From Hymenobacter volaticus (GTDB lineage Bacteria > Bacteroidota > Bacteroidia > Cytophagales > Hymenobacteraceae), in contig NZ_CP095061.1 in NCBI RefSeq assembly GCF_022921055.1, positions 2,705,501 to 2,769,500 on the forward strand: DNA of 64,000 nucleotides. The letters are read 5' to 3'. Under the pieces are notes generated by a model. The model was not told the DNA's origin. It saw only the letters and a program-made list of their open reading frames with translations, and made no database searches. Positions within the stretch are counted from its first letter, which is position 1. Every line of letters begins with the position of its first letter. Shown in pieces: positions 18,435 through 27,775 of this stretch. A program made the translations under genes and the position numbers.

Positions 18435-20356
18435 ATGGACTTCTCTGCTTCCCGTACCCCATCCGCCGCACAAGATGCTGAACAGCTTGATGGCAGTAGC
18501 CTCGACATAGCGGCAGAGAAGTTGGCGCAGCTCCGAGCACTGCTGCCCGATGCCTTCAGCGAAGGCAAGCTCGACGTTGATAAGCTCCGGCTGGCACTCG
18601 GCGAGGCAGTGCATACCGGCGAGGAGCGGTACGGCCTGAACTGGCCCGGTAAGGCGGACGCCTACAAGGAAATCCAGAAGCGCACCACCGCTACCCTAGC
18701 CCCGACCGAGCGGGCAGCGTGGAGTTCGACACGTCGGAAAATGTGTTCATTGAAGGCGAAAATCTGGAAGTGCTGCGGGTGCTGCAGAAGTCGTATTTCG
18801 GGCAAGTGAAAATGATTTTCATTGACCCGCCCTACAACACCGGCAACGACTCGTTTGTGTACCCCGACGACTACAGCGAGCAGCAGGCAGCCTACAAAAA
18901 ACGGGCGGGCATCACCGACAACGCGGGCCGTCTTAACAAAAGTGACTTGTGGCGCACCAACACCCGCGAGAACGGCCAGTACCACTCGGTTTGGCTAGGC
19001 ATGATGATGCCGCGGCTGTACTTGTCGCGCAATTTGCTGCGCGATGATGGCGTCATTTTCATTTCCATCGACGACAACGAAGTCACCAACCTTCGGCACT
19101 TGCTCGATGAGATTTACGGGGAGGAAAACTTTGTCGCCAGCATTATCTGGCAGAAGAAATACAGCCCCCAGAACGACGCCAAGTGGTTTTCGGCCATGCA
19201 CGACTACGTGCTGGTGTACGCCAAAAATAAAGAACTGTGGCGCCCTTATCTGCTGGAACGCACCGAGGAAATGAACGCCCGTTATACCAACCCCGACAAC
19301 GACCCCCGCGGCCTGTGGAAGTCGGGCGACTTTCTGGTGAAAACCTACTCGGCCGATTACGACTATCCTATTACTACGCCTTCGGGCCGGGTGGTCAGCC
19401 CGCCGAGTGGCAGTTGCTGGCGCACCTCCCGCACCAATTTCCAAAAGCTAGTCGACGACAACCGGATTTCTTTTGGTAAAGACGGCAGCAACATCCCGGC
19501 TATCAAGCGTTTTTTAAGTGAGGTCAAGCAAGGCGTGACGCCTTCCACGCTGTGGCTGCGGGCCGAGGTGGGCGACAACCAGGAAGCCACCAAGGAAGTG
19601 CGCGACTTATTCAATGGCTTGCCCTTCGATACCCCCAAGCCCACTCGCCTGCTAAAGCGCATGCTCGACCTAGGTACTCGCCCCGACGAGCAGCACTTGG
19701 TACTCGATTTTTTTGCGGGCAGTGCTACTACCGCGCACGCCGTTATGGCCAAGAACCTGGAGGATAGCGGCAACCGAAAGTTTATTTGCATTCAGCTACC
19801 CGAGGCTGTAGATAAAAATAGCGGTGCGGCCAAGCTTGGCTACACCAACATTGCCGACGTAAGTAAAGCCCGCATTGAGAAAGCGGCAGCAGCTTTGCAA
19901 AACGCCGCAGCTAAGTCGGTGCTGCATCAGGCCAGTGCTGGTAAAGGCCTCGGGTTCCGCTCGTATCGGTTAGTTGACACAAATTTCAAAGTCTGGCAGC
20001 CGCGTTATGAAAGCAAGGAAGCACTGCTTCAGCAGTTAGAACTGTTCACTGACTCGTTGCAACACGAGCAGCTAGATGATGAAACGCTGCTAACTGAAAT
20101 TTGCTTGAAAGCAGGCAAGCCACTCACCATCAAGCCTAGCAAAATATATTCTGAGCCGCACATTTATCAAATAGATAGCAGCTTGTGCCTAGCTACGGGC
20201 ACATTAACTTCCGACGCGCTTGGCGTGATTAGTGGAGTCAAACCTAAAGAACTACTCGTGTTAGGCCGCGATTATAACACCGCATCCGGCGATGCTACGC
20301 TCAGCAACATCCGCCTCGAATTACGCGAAGCGGGCATAGCACTATCCATTTTGTAG
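18435..20356 (+). pseudogene. mod: Type III restriction-modification methyltransferase Mod, frameshifted at 18712-18714
   Basis: The modification and specificity subunit of a type III system; it methylates adenine N6 on one strand of a short asymmetric site. The N-terminus (LLPDAFSEGKLDVDKLRLAL; ERYGLNWPGKADAYKEIQ) is typical. At GGG 18712-18714 the frame breaks. Adding one G gives TERGSVEFDTSENVFIEGEN and continues into the rest. Motif IV is IDPPYNTGND and motif I is LDFFAGSATTAHAVM, in the beta-class order. The region between them (about 290-400) should be the target-recognition domain. Repaired length is about 640 residues. The GGG run is too short to be an ordinary phase-variation tract, so an assembly error is most likely. 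A PD-(D/E)XK-like gene starts 18 bases after the stop. Confidence 0.88.
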
Positions 20357-20374
20357 CTTATTTGCTGTTGCGCC

Positions 20375-21190
20375 ATGCACACTACGAAGCAGGATTGGCT
20401 GAATGATGCCCTTGCAGCGAATGGCTGTTTTGTATCAGGCCATGCGAGCACCGAACGATTTCTTGGCCTAAAAGGCAAAGCGGAAGTTCGTTTTGCGATG
20501 CTTAAGGATGGTACTGTGGTTTATTTCTTAACTATTCGGTCGCCCAATCCCGACTATCGGGCGGTGTACTGGAAAGCGTTTGAAACGAATATGCTCGGCT
20601 GGCTGCGGTCGGTTTACCAGCCTATCATCCAGCTTTTTTACTCCGACGACCAGGAAACGTTCGATGTGTTTTTTCCGGGTAAAGGAAGTTTCAGGCAACT
20701 CTCTTTTCAAGGCCTCGCCGATCTGGTGGGCAAATACAACAGCCATTTTGTTGCTCGGCCAGGCACGAAAAAAGACATCAATAGCAGCACCAACGATATT
20801 TTTCAGGTCTGGACTCGCCAGTACTTGTCTTCGTCTTGCGTAGTTGCCGACCTTGATGCTTTCACCTTCAACATGCACCAAGCGGTATTCTACGAGTTGA
20901 AGCGCGTAAAGGAATCGTTGCAAACCTGGCGGCCCTATGTCGATGACAACCGCAATTATGCGGCCCTAAACAGAATTGCCCGCTCCCACGGCGGTGTGGC
21001 AATAACTTTAGCGTATCAACCCGCCAGTGACCCGGTGGTGGCCATGCACCGTAACCTGGATTTGCAAGAGCAAGCCTGCATTAGAGGCCAGGTGCAGCTG
21101 CTAGACAAAGAAGTAGTGGTCAGGCATCCCCTATCCGTCGACTTTTCCGGCCTTAGCTACTACACCAGCACCAACAAACGCCAGAAATGA
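20375..21190 (+). CDS. PD-(D/E)XK-like accessory protein embedded between mod and res
   Basis: I do not recognise a named family. The 271-residue protein is soluble. It contains VVADLDAF (Asp159, Asp161) and, 12 residues on, VFYELKRVKES with Glu174-Leu175-Lys176. This D...ExK pattern on adjacent strands is that of PD-(D/E)XK nucleases, and WRPYVDDNRNYAAL follows in a likely helix. The N-terminal half has aromatic strands (WLRSVYQPIIQLFYSDD; ETFDVFFPGKGSFRQLSF) and could be a recognition domain. The gene begins 18 bases after mod and ends in an ATGA overlap with res, so it is translationally coupled to the restriction subunit. A role as an extra nuclease, specificity or control subunit is inferred from position and motif only. 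Confidence 0.7.
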   Translation: MHTTKQDWLNDALAANGCFVSGHASTERFLGLKGKAEVRFAMLKDGTVVYFLTIRSPNPDYRAVYWKAFETNMLGWLRSVYQPIIQLFYSDDQETFDVFFPGKGSFRQLSFQGLADLVGKYNSHFVARPGTKKDINSSTNDIFQVWTRQYLSSSCVVADLDAFTFNMHQAVFYELKRVKESLQTWRPYVDDNRNYAALNRIARSHGGVAITLAYQPASDPVVAMHRNLDLQEQACIRGQVQLLDKEVVVRHPLSVDFSGLSYYTSTNKRQK

Positions 21191-23919
21191 AACTCCAGTT
21201 TGATAGCTCGCAAGACTACCAACTCGACGCCGTGCGAGCGGTAGTGGACGTATTTCGGGGGCAGCCACTCCAGTCCGGCGGGGCAGAAACGGTGTTTCAG
21301 CAGGAAGGCAGCTCACTGAACTTCAACGACCACAGTGTGGGCAATCAGCTAGTAGTGGCGGAAAAGCAATTACTGGCCAACGTGCGTGAAGTGCAAGCCC
21401 GGCAACAGCTAAGCCAGTCGGCAACCTTGGCGCGCACCACTTTCGAGAAAGACAGTCAGCAACACGTAATTCCGCTAAACCTGACTGTGGAAATGGAAAC
21501 GGGCACTGGCAAAACCTACACCTACCTGCGCACGATCTATGAACTGCACCAGCACTATGGGTTTCACAAGTTTGTGGTGGTGGTGCCCAGCGTGGCCATC
21601 CGGGAAGGCGTACTTAAAAACCTGGAAATAACCCACGAGCATTTCCAAACGCTCTACGGCCAAGTGCCCATCAATTTCAGCTCCTACGACAGTAGCCGCC
21701 TTGGGATTTTGCGCAACTACTCCGCTAGTGACACGTTGCAGGTGCTGGTCATGAACATCGATGCCTTCACCAAGGACAGCAACATCATCAACACCAAGCG
21801 CGAAACGGGGGTCCGGCCGATAGAATACCTTCAGCGGGTGCGGCCTGTTGTAATCGTTGACGAGCCACAAAACATGGAAACCGACGTGCGCCGGGCGGCC
21901 CTGGCCAACCTTAACCCACTCTGCTTGCTGCGTTACTCGGCCACGCACAAGCACCTCTACGACCTGGTGTATAGCCTCAACCCCGTGCAAGCTTACGACC
22001 GGGGCTTAGTGAAGCAAATTGTGGTGGATGGCATTACGGGCGGCACCAACCACAATGCGGCCTTCGTGGAGTTGCAGGCCATTGTGCCCGGCAAGCAGAC
22101 GCTAGCCGCCAAGCTGCGTTTTTTTGAAAACGGCAAAACGGGCGTCAAGCAGGTGGAAAAACGTCTCAAGCCCGGCGACGACCTGTTTACGCTTTCCAAT
22201 GGGCGAGATGCGTATCAGGAAGGGTTTGTGCTCAATGAAATAGATGCCGCAGCCGGCCTTGTGCGCTTCAGCGGAGGCCTAGTGGTGCATCTTGGAGCCT
22301 CACAAGGCGCCTCAACCGAGGATGTGCTGAAGTTTCAGGTTAAGCAAACGGTGCTGCACCACTTTCGGCGCGTAAAGCAGTTGCGGCCGCGCGGTATCAA
22401 GGTGCTGTCGTTGTTTTTCATCGACCGGGTAGCTAATTACCGAGGCACCAACGAAGCTGGCTTCCCTATGCTTGGCAAGTTGGGCGTTTGGTTTGAAGAG
22501 GCTTTTCAAGAGTACGCCAGCCAACCCGAATACCAGGGCCTGATTCCTTACGCGGCCTCGCAGGTGCACGCCGGATATTTTTCGCAGGACAAAAAGGGGG
22601 TGAAGGACACCAACGGCACCACCAAAGTCGATGATGACACCTACAACCTCATCATGAAAGACAAGGAGCGGCTGCTCAGCCAAGCCGAGCCGGTGCAATT
22701 CATTTTCTCGCACTCGGCCCTGCGCGAAGGCTGGGACAACCCCAATGTATTTCAGATATGCACGCTCAGCGAGGCAAAAACCGCTTTGCGCAAGCGCCAG
22801 GAAATCGGGCGTGGCCTGCGCTTGCCGGTAGATGCGGCCGGCCAACGCGTGCAGGACAAAAGCTTGAACCTGCTGACAGTGGTAGCGAATGAAAGCTACG
22901 AAAGCTTTGCGCGGGCTCTGCAAGCAGAAATTGAAGAAGAAACGGGTGTGAAATTCGAAGAACGAATCAAAAACGCCCGCGAAGTAGCTTCCATACAACT
23001 CACGAAAGAGCTGACCCCAGAGGCTTGCCCCCTATTTTTTGAAGTTTGGTCACGAATCCAGCACAAAACCCGCTACCGAGTGCAGTATAGCTCGGTGGAC
23101 TTGGTTCGGGAGGCGGTTGAGGAACTGCGGGACTTCACACGCGTACCCCTGACAGGGTCGGCGAAGCTGATGAGCGAAACGGCCTACTTAACCATGGGCG
23201 AGAGAACTGGTGTACAAGCTACGCAGCAAACAGCCACGGCAAGCCAACTGCCTGCCGCCAATTTCGCCATTCCGGATGTGTACGCCTACATTCAGCAGCG
23301 CGTAGACGTGACGCGGCAAACCATCTTCGAAATTCTGAAACAGTCGGAACGGTACGATGAGTTGGAAATCAATCCTCAGCTTTTCCTCGATCAGGTAGTA
23401 CGCGTACTTCAACAGAAACTCAATAAACTGCTCGTAGCTGGCGTGCAGTACGAGCGCCTGCTTACCCAGCAACACGACCTGCACATTTTCGCCGACGAAG
23501 AGCGGGGAGCTTTCCAAAGCAACCTGTTTGCTGTGGACGTTTATCCGGAAAAAACGCTCTACAACTACGCCTACGTGGAAAGTGACACGGAGCGCGCCTT
23601 TGTCCGCGACCTAGAAGCAAATGAGGCGGTAAAGTTCTTTTTCAAGCTTCCCCGCGGCTTCAAAATTCCCACCCCAGTTGGCCACTACGTACCTGACTGG
23701 GTTGTGCTGCTAGAAGCAGATGGTCCCGTGTATTTTGTGGCCGAAATAAAATTAGCCTTGGATGAGCAGCGGCGAGAGGTCGAAAACCTGAAAATTCAAT
23801 GCGGCCAAAAGCATTTCGCTCTTTTTGCAACCGAGGCCGTGTACTACGATGTGGTAGCTACTGTGCCAGAGATGCTTGACAAAATCAAATCCCGCAGCCG
23901 CATAGCAACGGTAAATTAA
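21187..23919 (+). CDS. res: Type III restriction enzyme Res (helicase-endonuclease)
   Basis: The ATP-dependent translocase and nuclease subunit, 910 residues. Walker A is METGTGKT at 103-110. The Walker B box is IVDEPQNME (DEPQ at 225-228). FIFSHSALREGWDNPNVFQI is the motif V region, and motif VI is QEIGRGLRLPVD. The C-terminal endonuclease domain has PDWVVLLE followed by YFVAEIK, a PD-(D/E)XK centre. Length is normal and the frame is unbroken, which argues that the broken mod frame is an artefact. The start overlaps the upstream embedded gene by 4 bases. Confidence 0.93.
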   Translation: MKLQFDSSQDYQLDAVRAVVDVFRGQPLQSGGAETVFQQEGSSLNFNDHSVGNQLVVAEKQLLANVREVQARQQLSQSATLARTTFEKDSQQHVIPLNLTVEMETGTGKTYTYLRTIYELHQHYGFHKFVVVVPSVAIREGVLKNLEITHEHFQTLYGQVPINFSSYDSSRLGILRNYSASDTLQVLVMNIDAFTKDSNIINTKRETGVRPIEYLQRVRPVVIVDEPQNMETDVRRAALANLNPLCLLRYSATHKHLYDLVYSLNPVQAYDRGLVKQIVVDGITGGTNHNAAFVELQAIVPGKQTLAAKLRFFENGKTGVKQVEKRLKPGDDLFTLSNGRDAYQEGFVLNEIDAAAGLVRFSGGLVVHLGASQGASTEDVLKFQVKQTVLHHFRRVKQLRPRGIKVLSLFFIDRVANYRGTNEAGFPMLGKLGVWFEEAFQEYASQPEYQGLIPYAASQVHAGYFSQDKKGVKDTNGTTKVDDDTYNLIMKDKERLLSQAEPVQFIFSHSALREGWDNPNVFQICTLSEAKTALRKRQEIGRGLRLPVDAAGQRVQDKSLNLLTVVANESYESFARALQAEIEEETGVKFEERIKNAREVASIQLTKELTPEACPLFFEVWSRIQHKTRYRVQYSSVDLVREAVEELRDFTRVPLTGSAKLMSETAYLTMGERTGVQATQQTATASQLPAANFAIPDVYAYIQQRVDVTRQTIFEILKQSERYDELEINPQLFLDQVVRVLQQKLNKLLVAGVQYERLLTQQHDLHIFADEERGAFQSNLFAVDVYPEKTLYNYAYVESDTERAFVRDLEANEAVKFFFKLPRGFKIPTPVGHYVPDWVVLLEADGPVYFVAEIKLALDEQRREVENLKIQCGQKHFALFATEAVYYDVVATVPEMLDKIKSRSRIATVN

Positions 23920-23955
23920 TCTAGCTTGAACTGCCTTATTGCATTCTTTGCACCT

Positions 23956-24375
23956 TCACTGCTGTGCTAACAGCCAAATCAAAGCAGTTTTCTCTTCCTC
24001 GAAATGCCGATATACAATTGGAAATTGAGCTTGCGCTTGCTGCGTCAAAGAGTGAAGATCTAGGCGGCTAAATACATTTTTTGCCGATAAAACAGCTCCG
24101 TACCGGTACAACCTGTGCTTGGTAGCACGAGGCAACCAATCCAACATAAGCCAAGCGGAATCTTCCTCGGACAAGGGCATCAATACCCGTTGATCGACCA
24201 GCACCTTGCCCCAACGCAACTGCTCCAGTTCGATCAATAAATGTTCCAATGTTGCACGATTTTCAGGGCTGGATTCTGCTCCTGGCAACCACGTCACGTG
24301 CAGGTACTTCTCTTCGGCTTTGGTGATACAACTAACCTCGTTCTTAAAACAGACAGAGGAAGGGCAGATGTTCAA
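23956..24375 (-). CDS. STAS/SpoIIAA-like hypothetical protein, paralog A
   Basis: A soluble 139-residue protein. The pattern LHVTW near the N-terminus, an LL-rich helix (TLEHLLIELEQLRWGKV), a strand ending in VLVDQR, a second helix (SAWLMLDWLPRA) and a terminal FEEEKTALIWLL helix fits the alternating alpha/beta layout of SpoIIAA-like STAS domains. The same framework recurs in the gene at 24535-24936. Members are known from Hymenobacter-like genomes as uncharacterised proteins, from recollection. It is convergent with the type III res gene. Function is unknown. Confidence 0.65.
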   Translation of the reverse strand: MNICPSSVCFKNEVSCITKAEEKYLHVTWLPGAESSPENRATLEHLLIELEQLRWGKVLVDQRVLMPLSEEDSAWLMLDWLPRATKHRLYRYGAVLSAKNVFSRLDLHSLTQQAQAQFPIVYRHFEEEKTALIWLLAQQ

Positions 24376-24534
24376 AAGAGTAGCTTGTGAAGAGAAGTGA
24401 AAAAGTCCTTAGTGAAATAGGACTAAAACATAAATGCAGTAGCAAAGCTAAAGCAAATAAGCCCGTGCAAGTAATAATATTCATAACCCTCTAGCGCATG
24501 ATTACTTACCTCATCAGCGCAGTTTACTTTTCTT

Positions 24535-24936
24535 CTATTTAGGTGCCGTAATAGTTCGCAGCCAAGAATAAGCAGATTCGACCTCATCGAAGGTGTCAAC
24601 GAGTGGGCGAGTGGTGTAGCTTAGTACCCGCTCGATATCAATACGAACAGGCCAATCTAGGGGCGATACCCAAGCAATTGCTTGAATGCTATTATCCGCA
24701 AGCGCCTGAAAAAAATCTTGTCCAATCCACTGTACTGCTTCGCTCCAACCGTCACGCACTTGGCTGCTGTCGTTCAAGATGGCCGTGCTCTTTGTTTGGC
24801 GCACTTTGTTTAAAATCATAGCGCAGCCTGCTATTGCCGACTCTTTATTGTGCTCACCACGCCAAGTTACATGCAGCCATTTATTAATTGGGTCATGGGC
24901 AATGGTTAAGCCAGGAATATCGAACAAGGTTTGCAT
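24535..24936 (-). CDS. STAS/SpoIIAA-like hypothetical protein, paralog B
   Basis: A soluble protein of 133 residues with the same framework as its neighbour: WLHVTW, then MILNKVRQTKSTAILND, EAVQWIGQDFFQAL, AIAWVSPLDWPVRID and a terminal FDEVESAYSWLR. Identity between the two is low apart from these positions, so they are diverged tandem duplicates rather than recent copies. The 159-base gap between them is AT-rich and may hold a separate promoter. Function is unknown. Confidence 0.65.
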   Translation of the reverse strand: MQTLFDIPGLTIAHDPINKWLHVTWRGEHNKESAIAGCAMILNKVRQTKSTAILNDSSQVRDGWSEAVQWIGQDFFQALADNSIQAIAWVSPLDWPVRIDIERVLSYTTRPLVDTFDEVESAYSWLRTITAPK

Positions 24937-25188
24937 ATCCCTTTTATTGAATTTGAATTACAAGTAATACAGCCAACTAGCTTACAGGTCAGTACCTGAC
25001 GCTTCATGACGCAACCAACTTCTCTGTACTCAGGCCGTGGTTTGGCAGTAGAGGATAAAAGGATATACGACTTTATATAGTATATCGTCTTTATTTCTTA
25101 TTGAAACAATCTTGCGTTGGCCTCTTCTGCTGCAACCTTGCTTTTCTTTGGCTATCAGCCAGATACTGTAGCATCTTCTAAAACAAAA
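24937..25188. other. Intergenic, no gene seen
   Basis: Lies upstream of paralog B and downstream of the DUF349 gene. AT-rich around 25060-25100, the probable paralog B promoter. No ORF. Confidence 0.4.
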
Positions 25189-25213
25189 AACCCTTGGCAA
25201 CTGGCCAAGGGTT
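25189..25213 (-). terminator. Terminator of the DUF349 gene
   Basis: AACCCTTGGC (25189-25198) pairs with GCCAAGGGTT (25204-25213) around 5 bases. On the minus strand it is followed by a run of T. Confidence 0.85.
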
Positions 25214-25240
25214 CCTTGTCTTATTCCTTATCCTACTCAC

Positions 25241-27709
25241 TTAGCTTCGAATTACGCGTAATTGCTTTTTCAGAGCGTCAATTCGGTTTTGCGCCTCATC
25301 AATGCGGCCCTGATACTCTTGGCGGAGCTGAGCAGCATTCTTAGAACGAGCAAAGAACTCGAGGTTGGTTTGCAGCGTCGAGATGTCGTTTTCTAGCTCG
25401 TTGATTTCGCGGCGCAAAGCCTGCTCTTTTTTATAGAGTTGTTGCTGCGAGTCGGGGCTGGACTTGAGACGCTCCACTTGCAAGTTGAAGAGCAATTCAG
25501 CGCGCTCGGCATAGCTTAAGCTCGGCACCATATCAAGGTACTTGCCCATCAAGCTTTGGAACCGCTCATCGGCCCGCTCGTTGTTGCCGCGCGGGTTGCT
25601 TTCGGCACTTCCAAAATCCCGCCACTCCTGCACATGCTGGCGGAAGCCATCGAGAGTACCGGGGGTGTCCGCTGACAAGGATGCTACGCTTGCGGCCAGT
25701 TGGTCGAGGTAGCTGGTTTGAGCTTGGCTAGCTTGCTGCACCTTTTCCTGGCGCTGCTTTACTTCCTGATTTTTGCGGTCGAAAAACGCGTCACATGCAG
25801 TCCGGAAACGGTTCCAAACCTTATCGGACTGTTTTTCGGGCACGCGGCCGATAGTTTTCCAATCTTTCTGAAGCCGAATCACGATTTCGCGCCCTTGCTC
25901 CCAGTCGGGATTGGCCAAGGCTGCTTCGGCCTGATCGATCAGCTCTAGTTTGCGCTTGAGGTTGCTGTTTTTCTCTTCGTCGAGAGCCTTGAAGAACTGA
26001 TTTTTGTGCTGGAAGAATCCCTTATAAGCGCCCCAGAACTGCTTGTTCATGGCATCGGCCTTGTCGCGGGGCACCAGGCCAGCAGCATCCCATTCTTCTT
26101 TCAGCTTCTGCAGCTCATCGGTTTTGGCACGCCACTCATTCACGCGCTCCGTATGGAATTCACCGAAGGGCAGCAACTGCTCTAGCAAAGTTGTTTTACG
26201 AGCTAAGTTGGCGTTTTCCTGCGTTGAGCGCACATCCAAGAATTCTTTCTTGCGGTTGTGCACCTGCTCGGAAGCTTGCAAGAACCGCTGCCAAAGCGCT
26301 TCGCGCTGCTCGTTGGGTACTGGCCCGATGTGCTTCCACTCCTCGTGCAGCTGCCGCAAATCATTCAGTGCCTTGTTGATGCTCGACTGCTGGGTTAGCG
26401 CCTCGGCCCGGGCAATAAGCGCTTCTTTGGCTTCTAAATTGCGGCGGCGGTCCAGCTCTTTCATCTCGAAGAACAGGCCGCGGTTGTTGTAGAAAATATC
26501 GAGCAGGGCGTGGTAGCTGTTCCACAATTCCTGCGTGTCTTTCTGCGGTACGGGGCCAGTAGCTTTCCAATCGTTTTGCAGCGCCTTGATGCGGGCCGAG
26601 CTATCCTTGGTTTCGGCCGACTCGACAAGTACCCGCAGCTGGGAAAGCAGATGTTGCTTGTGCAGCAGGTTGCGGGCGCGCTGATCGTCTTCGGCTTTGG
26701 CATCTCGAACGCGACTATCGCGGAACTCCTGCATCAGCTTGCTTAGTTCGGCATAGCTTTCTGGACCTGTATACTGAAAGTCCTCTCCTTCATTACCAGC
26801 TTCGGTGAAACGCTGGCGGGCAGCAGTACGATCGGCATTGATGGCCGTTTCGTACTGGCGGTAGAGGTCGGTGATTTGCTTGCGGTTTTGGCGCGCATCC
26901 GAGCGCCGGAGCAAGGTCAGCAGCTGGGTTGTCTGCGCGGGCAGGTCGAGCGTGGCAAAATCTGAAATGGCCGTCTCCGGCACAAACTCGTCTTCTTCCG
27001 AGTGAGCCTCCCCTTCCGAAGCTGTGTTTTCGGGAGTTGCAGGCGTTGGTGAGGAAGTGGTGAGATGCGCAATGCCTTCGGGGAAATCCTCGATTTCAGG
27101 TGCGGCGTGCAGCTCCTCAACTGGCAGTTCAGTATCAGGCGTTGCAGCAACCAGGGTTTCCGTGTTCGACGCGGATTCTTCGCTGGCTACTACTTCTTGC
27201 TCGGGAGCAACGGTCAAGGTATCGGCCTCGGCGGCTACTGCCGATGGAGAGGTAATAGAAGGATCTTCATCAATACTACCGGAACTACTTCCGGCTGGTG
27301 CCGTTGACGATATACTTAATTCTTCGGCGGGTGCCGCAAAATCGGTAGCCCCTGCAGTAGCTGAGGCGCTTTCGTCGGTTGCTTGGTGAGCACTTAACAC
27401 TCCTGGGTTCTGGTCACCATAATGGTCCTCGGCGCGAGCCTGCGGATCAGAAACGGATGGATCGTGCGTGGGCGCCTGCGTAGCGGCTGAGCTCGCCGTT
27501 ACGTCGGCAGGGAGTTCGGCGGTGCCGGCCCCAGCTGGTTCCCCAACAGTTGGATTCACTTCTGTGGCGGGACGCTCCGTGATGTCGTCGGCAGAAGTAG
27601 GCTCTTGTTTGGAGCGGATTTCCGCCAGACGGCGCTCTAAGATGCTTAGCGGCGATTCCGAATTATTATCAGAATTAGCGGGGGCGGCTTGGTCGTTTTC
27701 GGGTAGCAT
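25241..27709 (-). CDS. DUF349 repeat protein with acidic low-complexity N-terminus
   Basis: An 822-residue soluble protein. Residues 1 to about 260 are Ala/Glu/Ser/Thr/Pro-rich and acidic, probably disordered. Then come four clear DUF349 repeats with the pattern W...GPVP.....LW..F......F...K: LQNDWKATGPVPQKDTQELW, LHEEWKHIGPVPNEQREALW, LKEEWDAAGLVPRDKADAMN and LQKDWKTIGRVPEKQSDKVW. A fifth is degenerate (VQEWRDFGS). The C-terminus is a coiled coil (KKEQALRREINELENDISTL). DUF349 proteins are widespread in Bacteroidota. Their biochemical role is not established to my knowledge, and binding of nucleic acid or protein is only a guess. It is monocistronic with its own terminator. Confidence 0.88.
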   Translation of the reverse strand: MLPENDQAAPANSDNNSESPLSILERRLAEIRSKQEPTSADDITERPATEVNPTVGEPAGAGTAELPADVTASSAATQAPTHDPSVSDPQARAEDHYGDQNPGVLSAHQATDESASATAGATDFAAPAEELSISSTAPAGSSSGSIDEDPSITSPSAVAAEADTLTVAPEQEVVASEESASNTETLVAATPDTELPVEELHAAPEIEDFPEGIAHLTTSSPTPATPENTASEGEAHSEEDEFVPETAISDFATLDLPAQTTQLLTLLRRSDARQNRKQITDLYRQYETAINADRTAARQRFTEAGNEGEDFQYTGPESYAELSKLMQEFRDSRVRDAKAEDDQRARNLLHKQHLLSQLRVLVESAETKDSSARIKALQNDWKATGPVPQKDTQELWNSYHALLDIFYNNRGLFFEMKELDRRRNLEAKEALIARAEALTQQSSINKALNDLRQLHEEWKHIGPVPNEQREALWQRFLQASEQVHNRKKEFLDVRSTQENANLARKTTLLEQLLPFGEFHTERVNEWRAKTDELQKLKEEWDAAGLVPRDKADAMNKQFWGAYKGFFQHKNQFFKALDEEKNSNLKRKLELIDQAEAALANPDWEQGREIVIRLQKDWKTIGRVPEKQSDKVWNRFRTACDAFFDRKNQEVKQRQEKVQQASQAQTSYLDQLAASVASLSADTPGTLDGFRQHVQEWRDFGSAESNPRGNNERADERFQSLMGKYLDMVPSLSYAERAELLFNLQVERLKSSPDSQQQLYKKEQALRREINELENDISTLQTNLEFFARSKNAAQLRQEYQGRIDEAQNRIDALKKQLRVIRS

Positions 27710-27775
27710 GAGTTCAGCAGAAAAGGCCCGTGAGGGTACCTAGGTGGGCGTAGGTGGTGGGCGACGAGGAAGAAT

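Noticed and set aside
22312..22998. 228-codon minus-strand frame inside res
   Set aside because: The plus strand carries helicase motifs across the same DNA.
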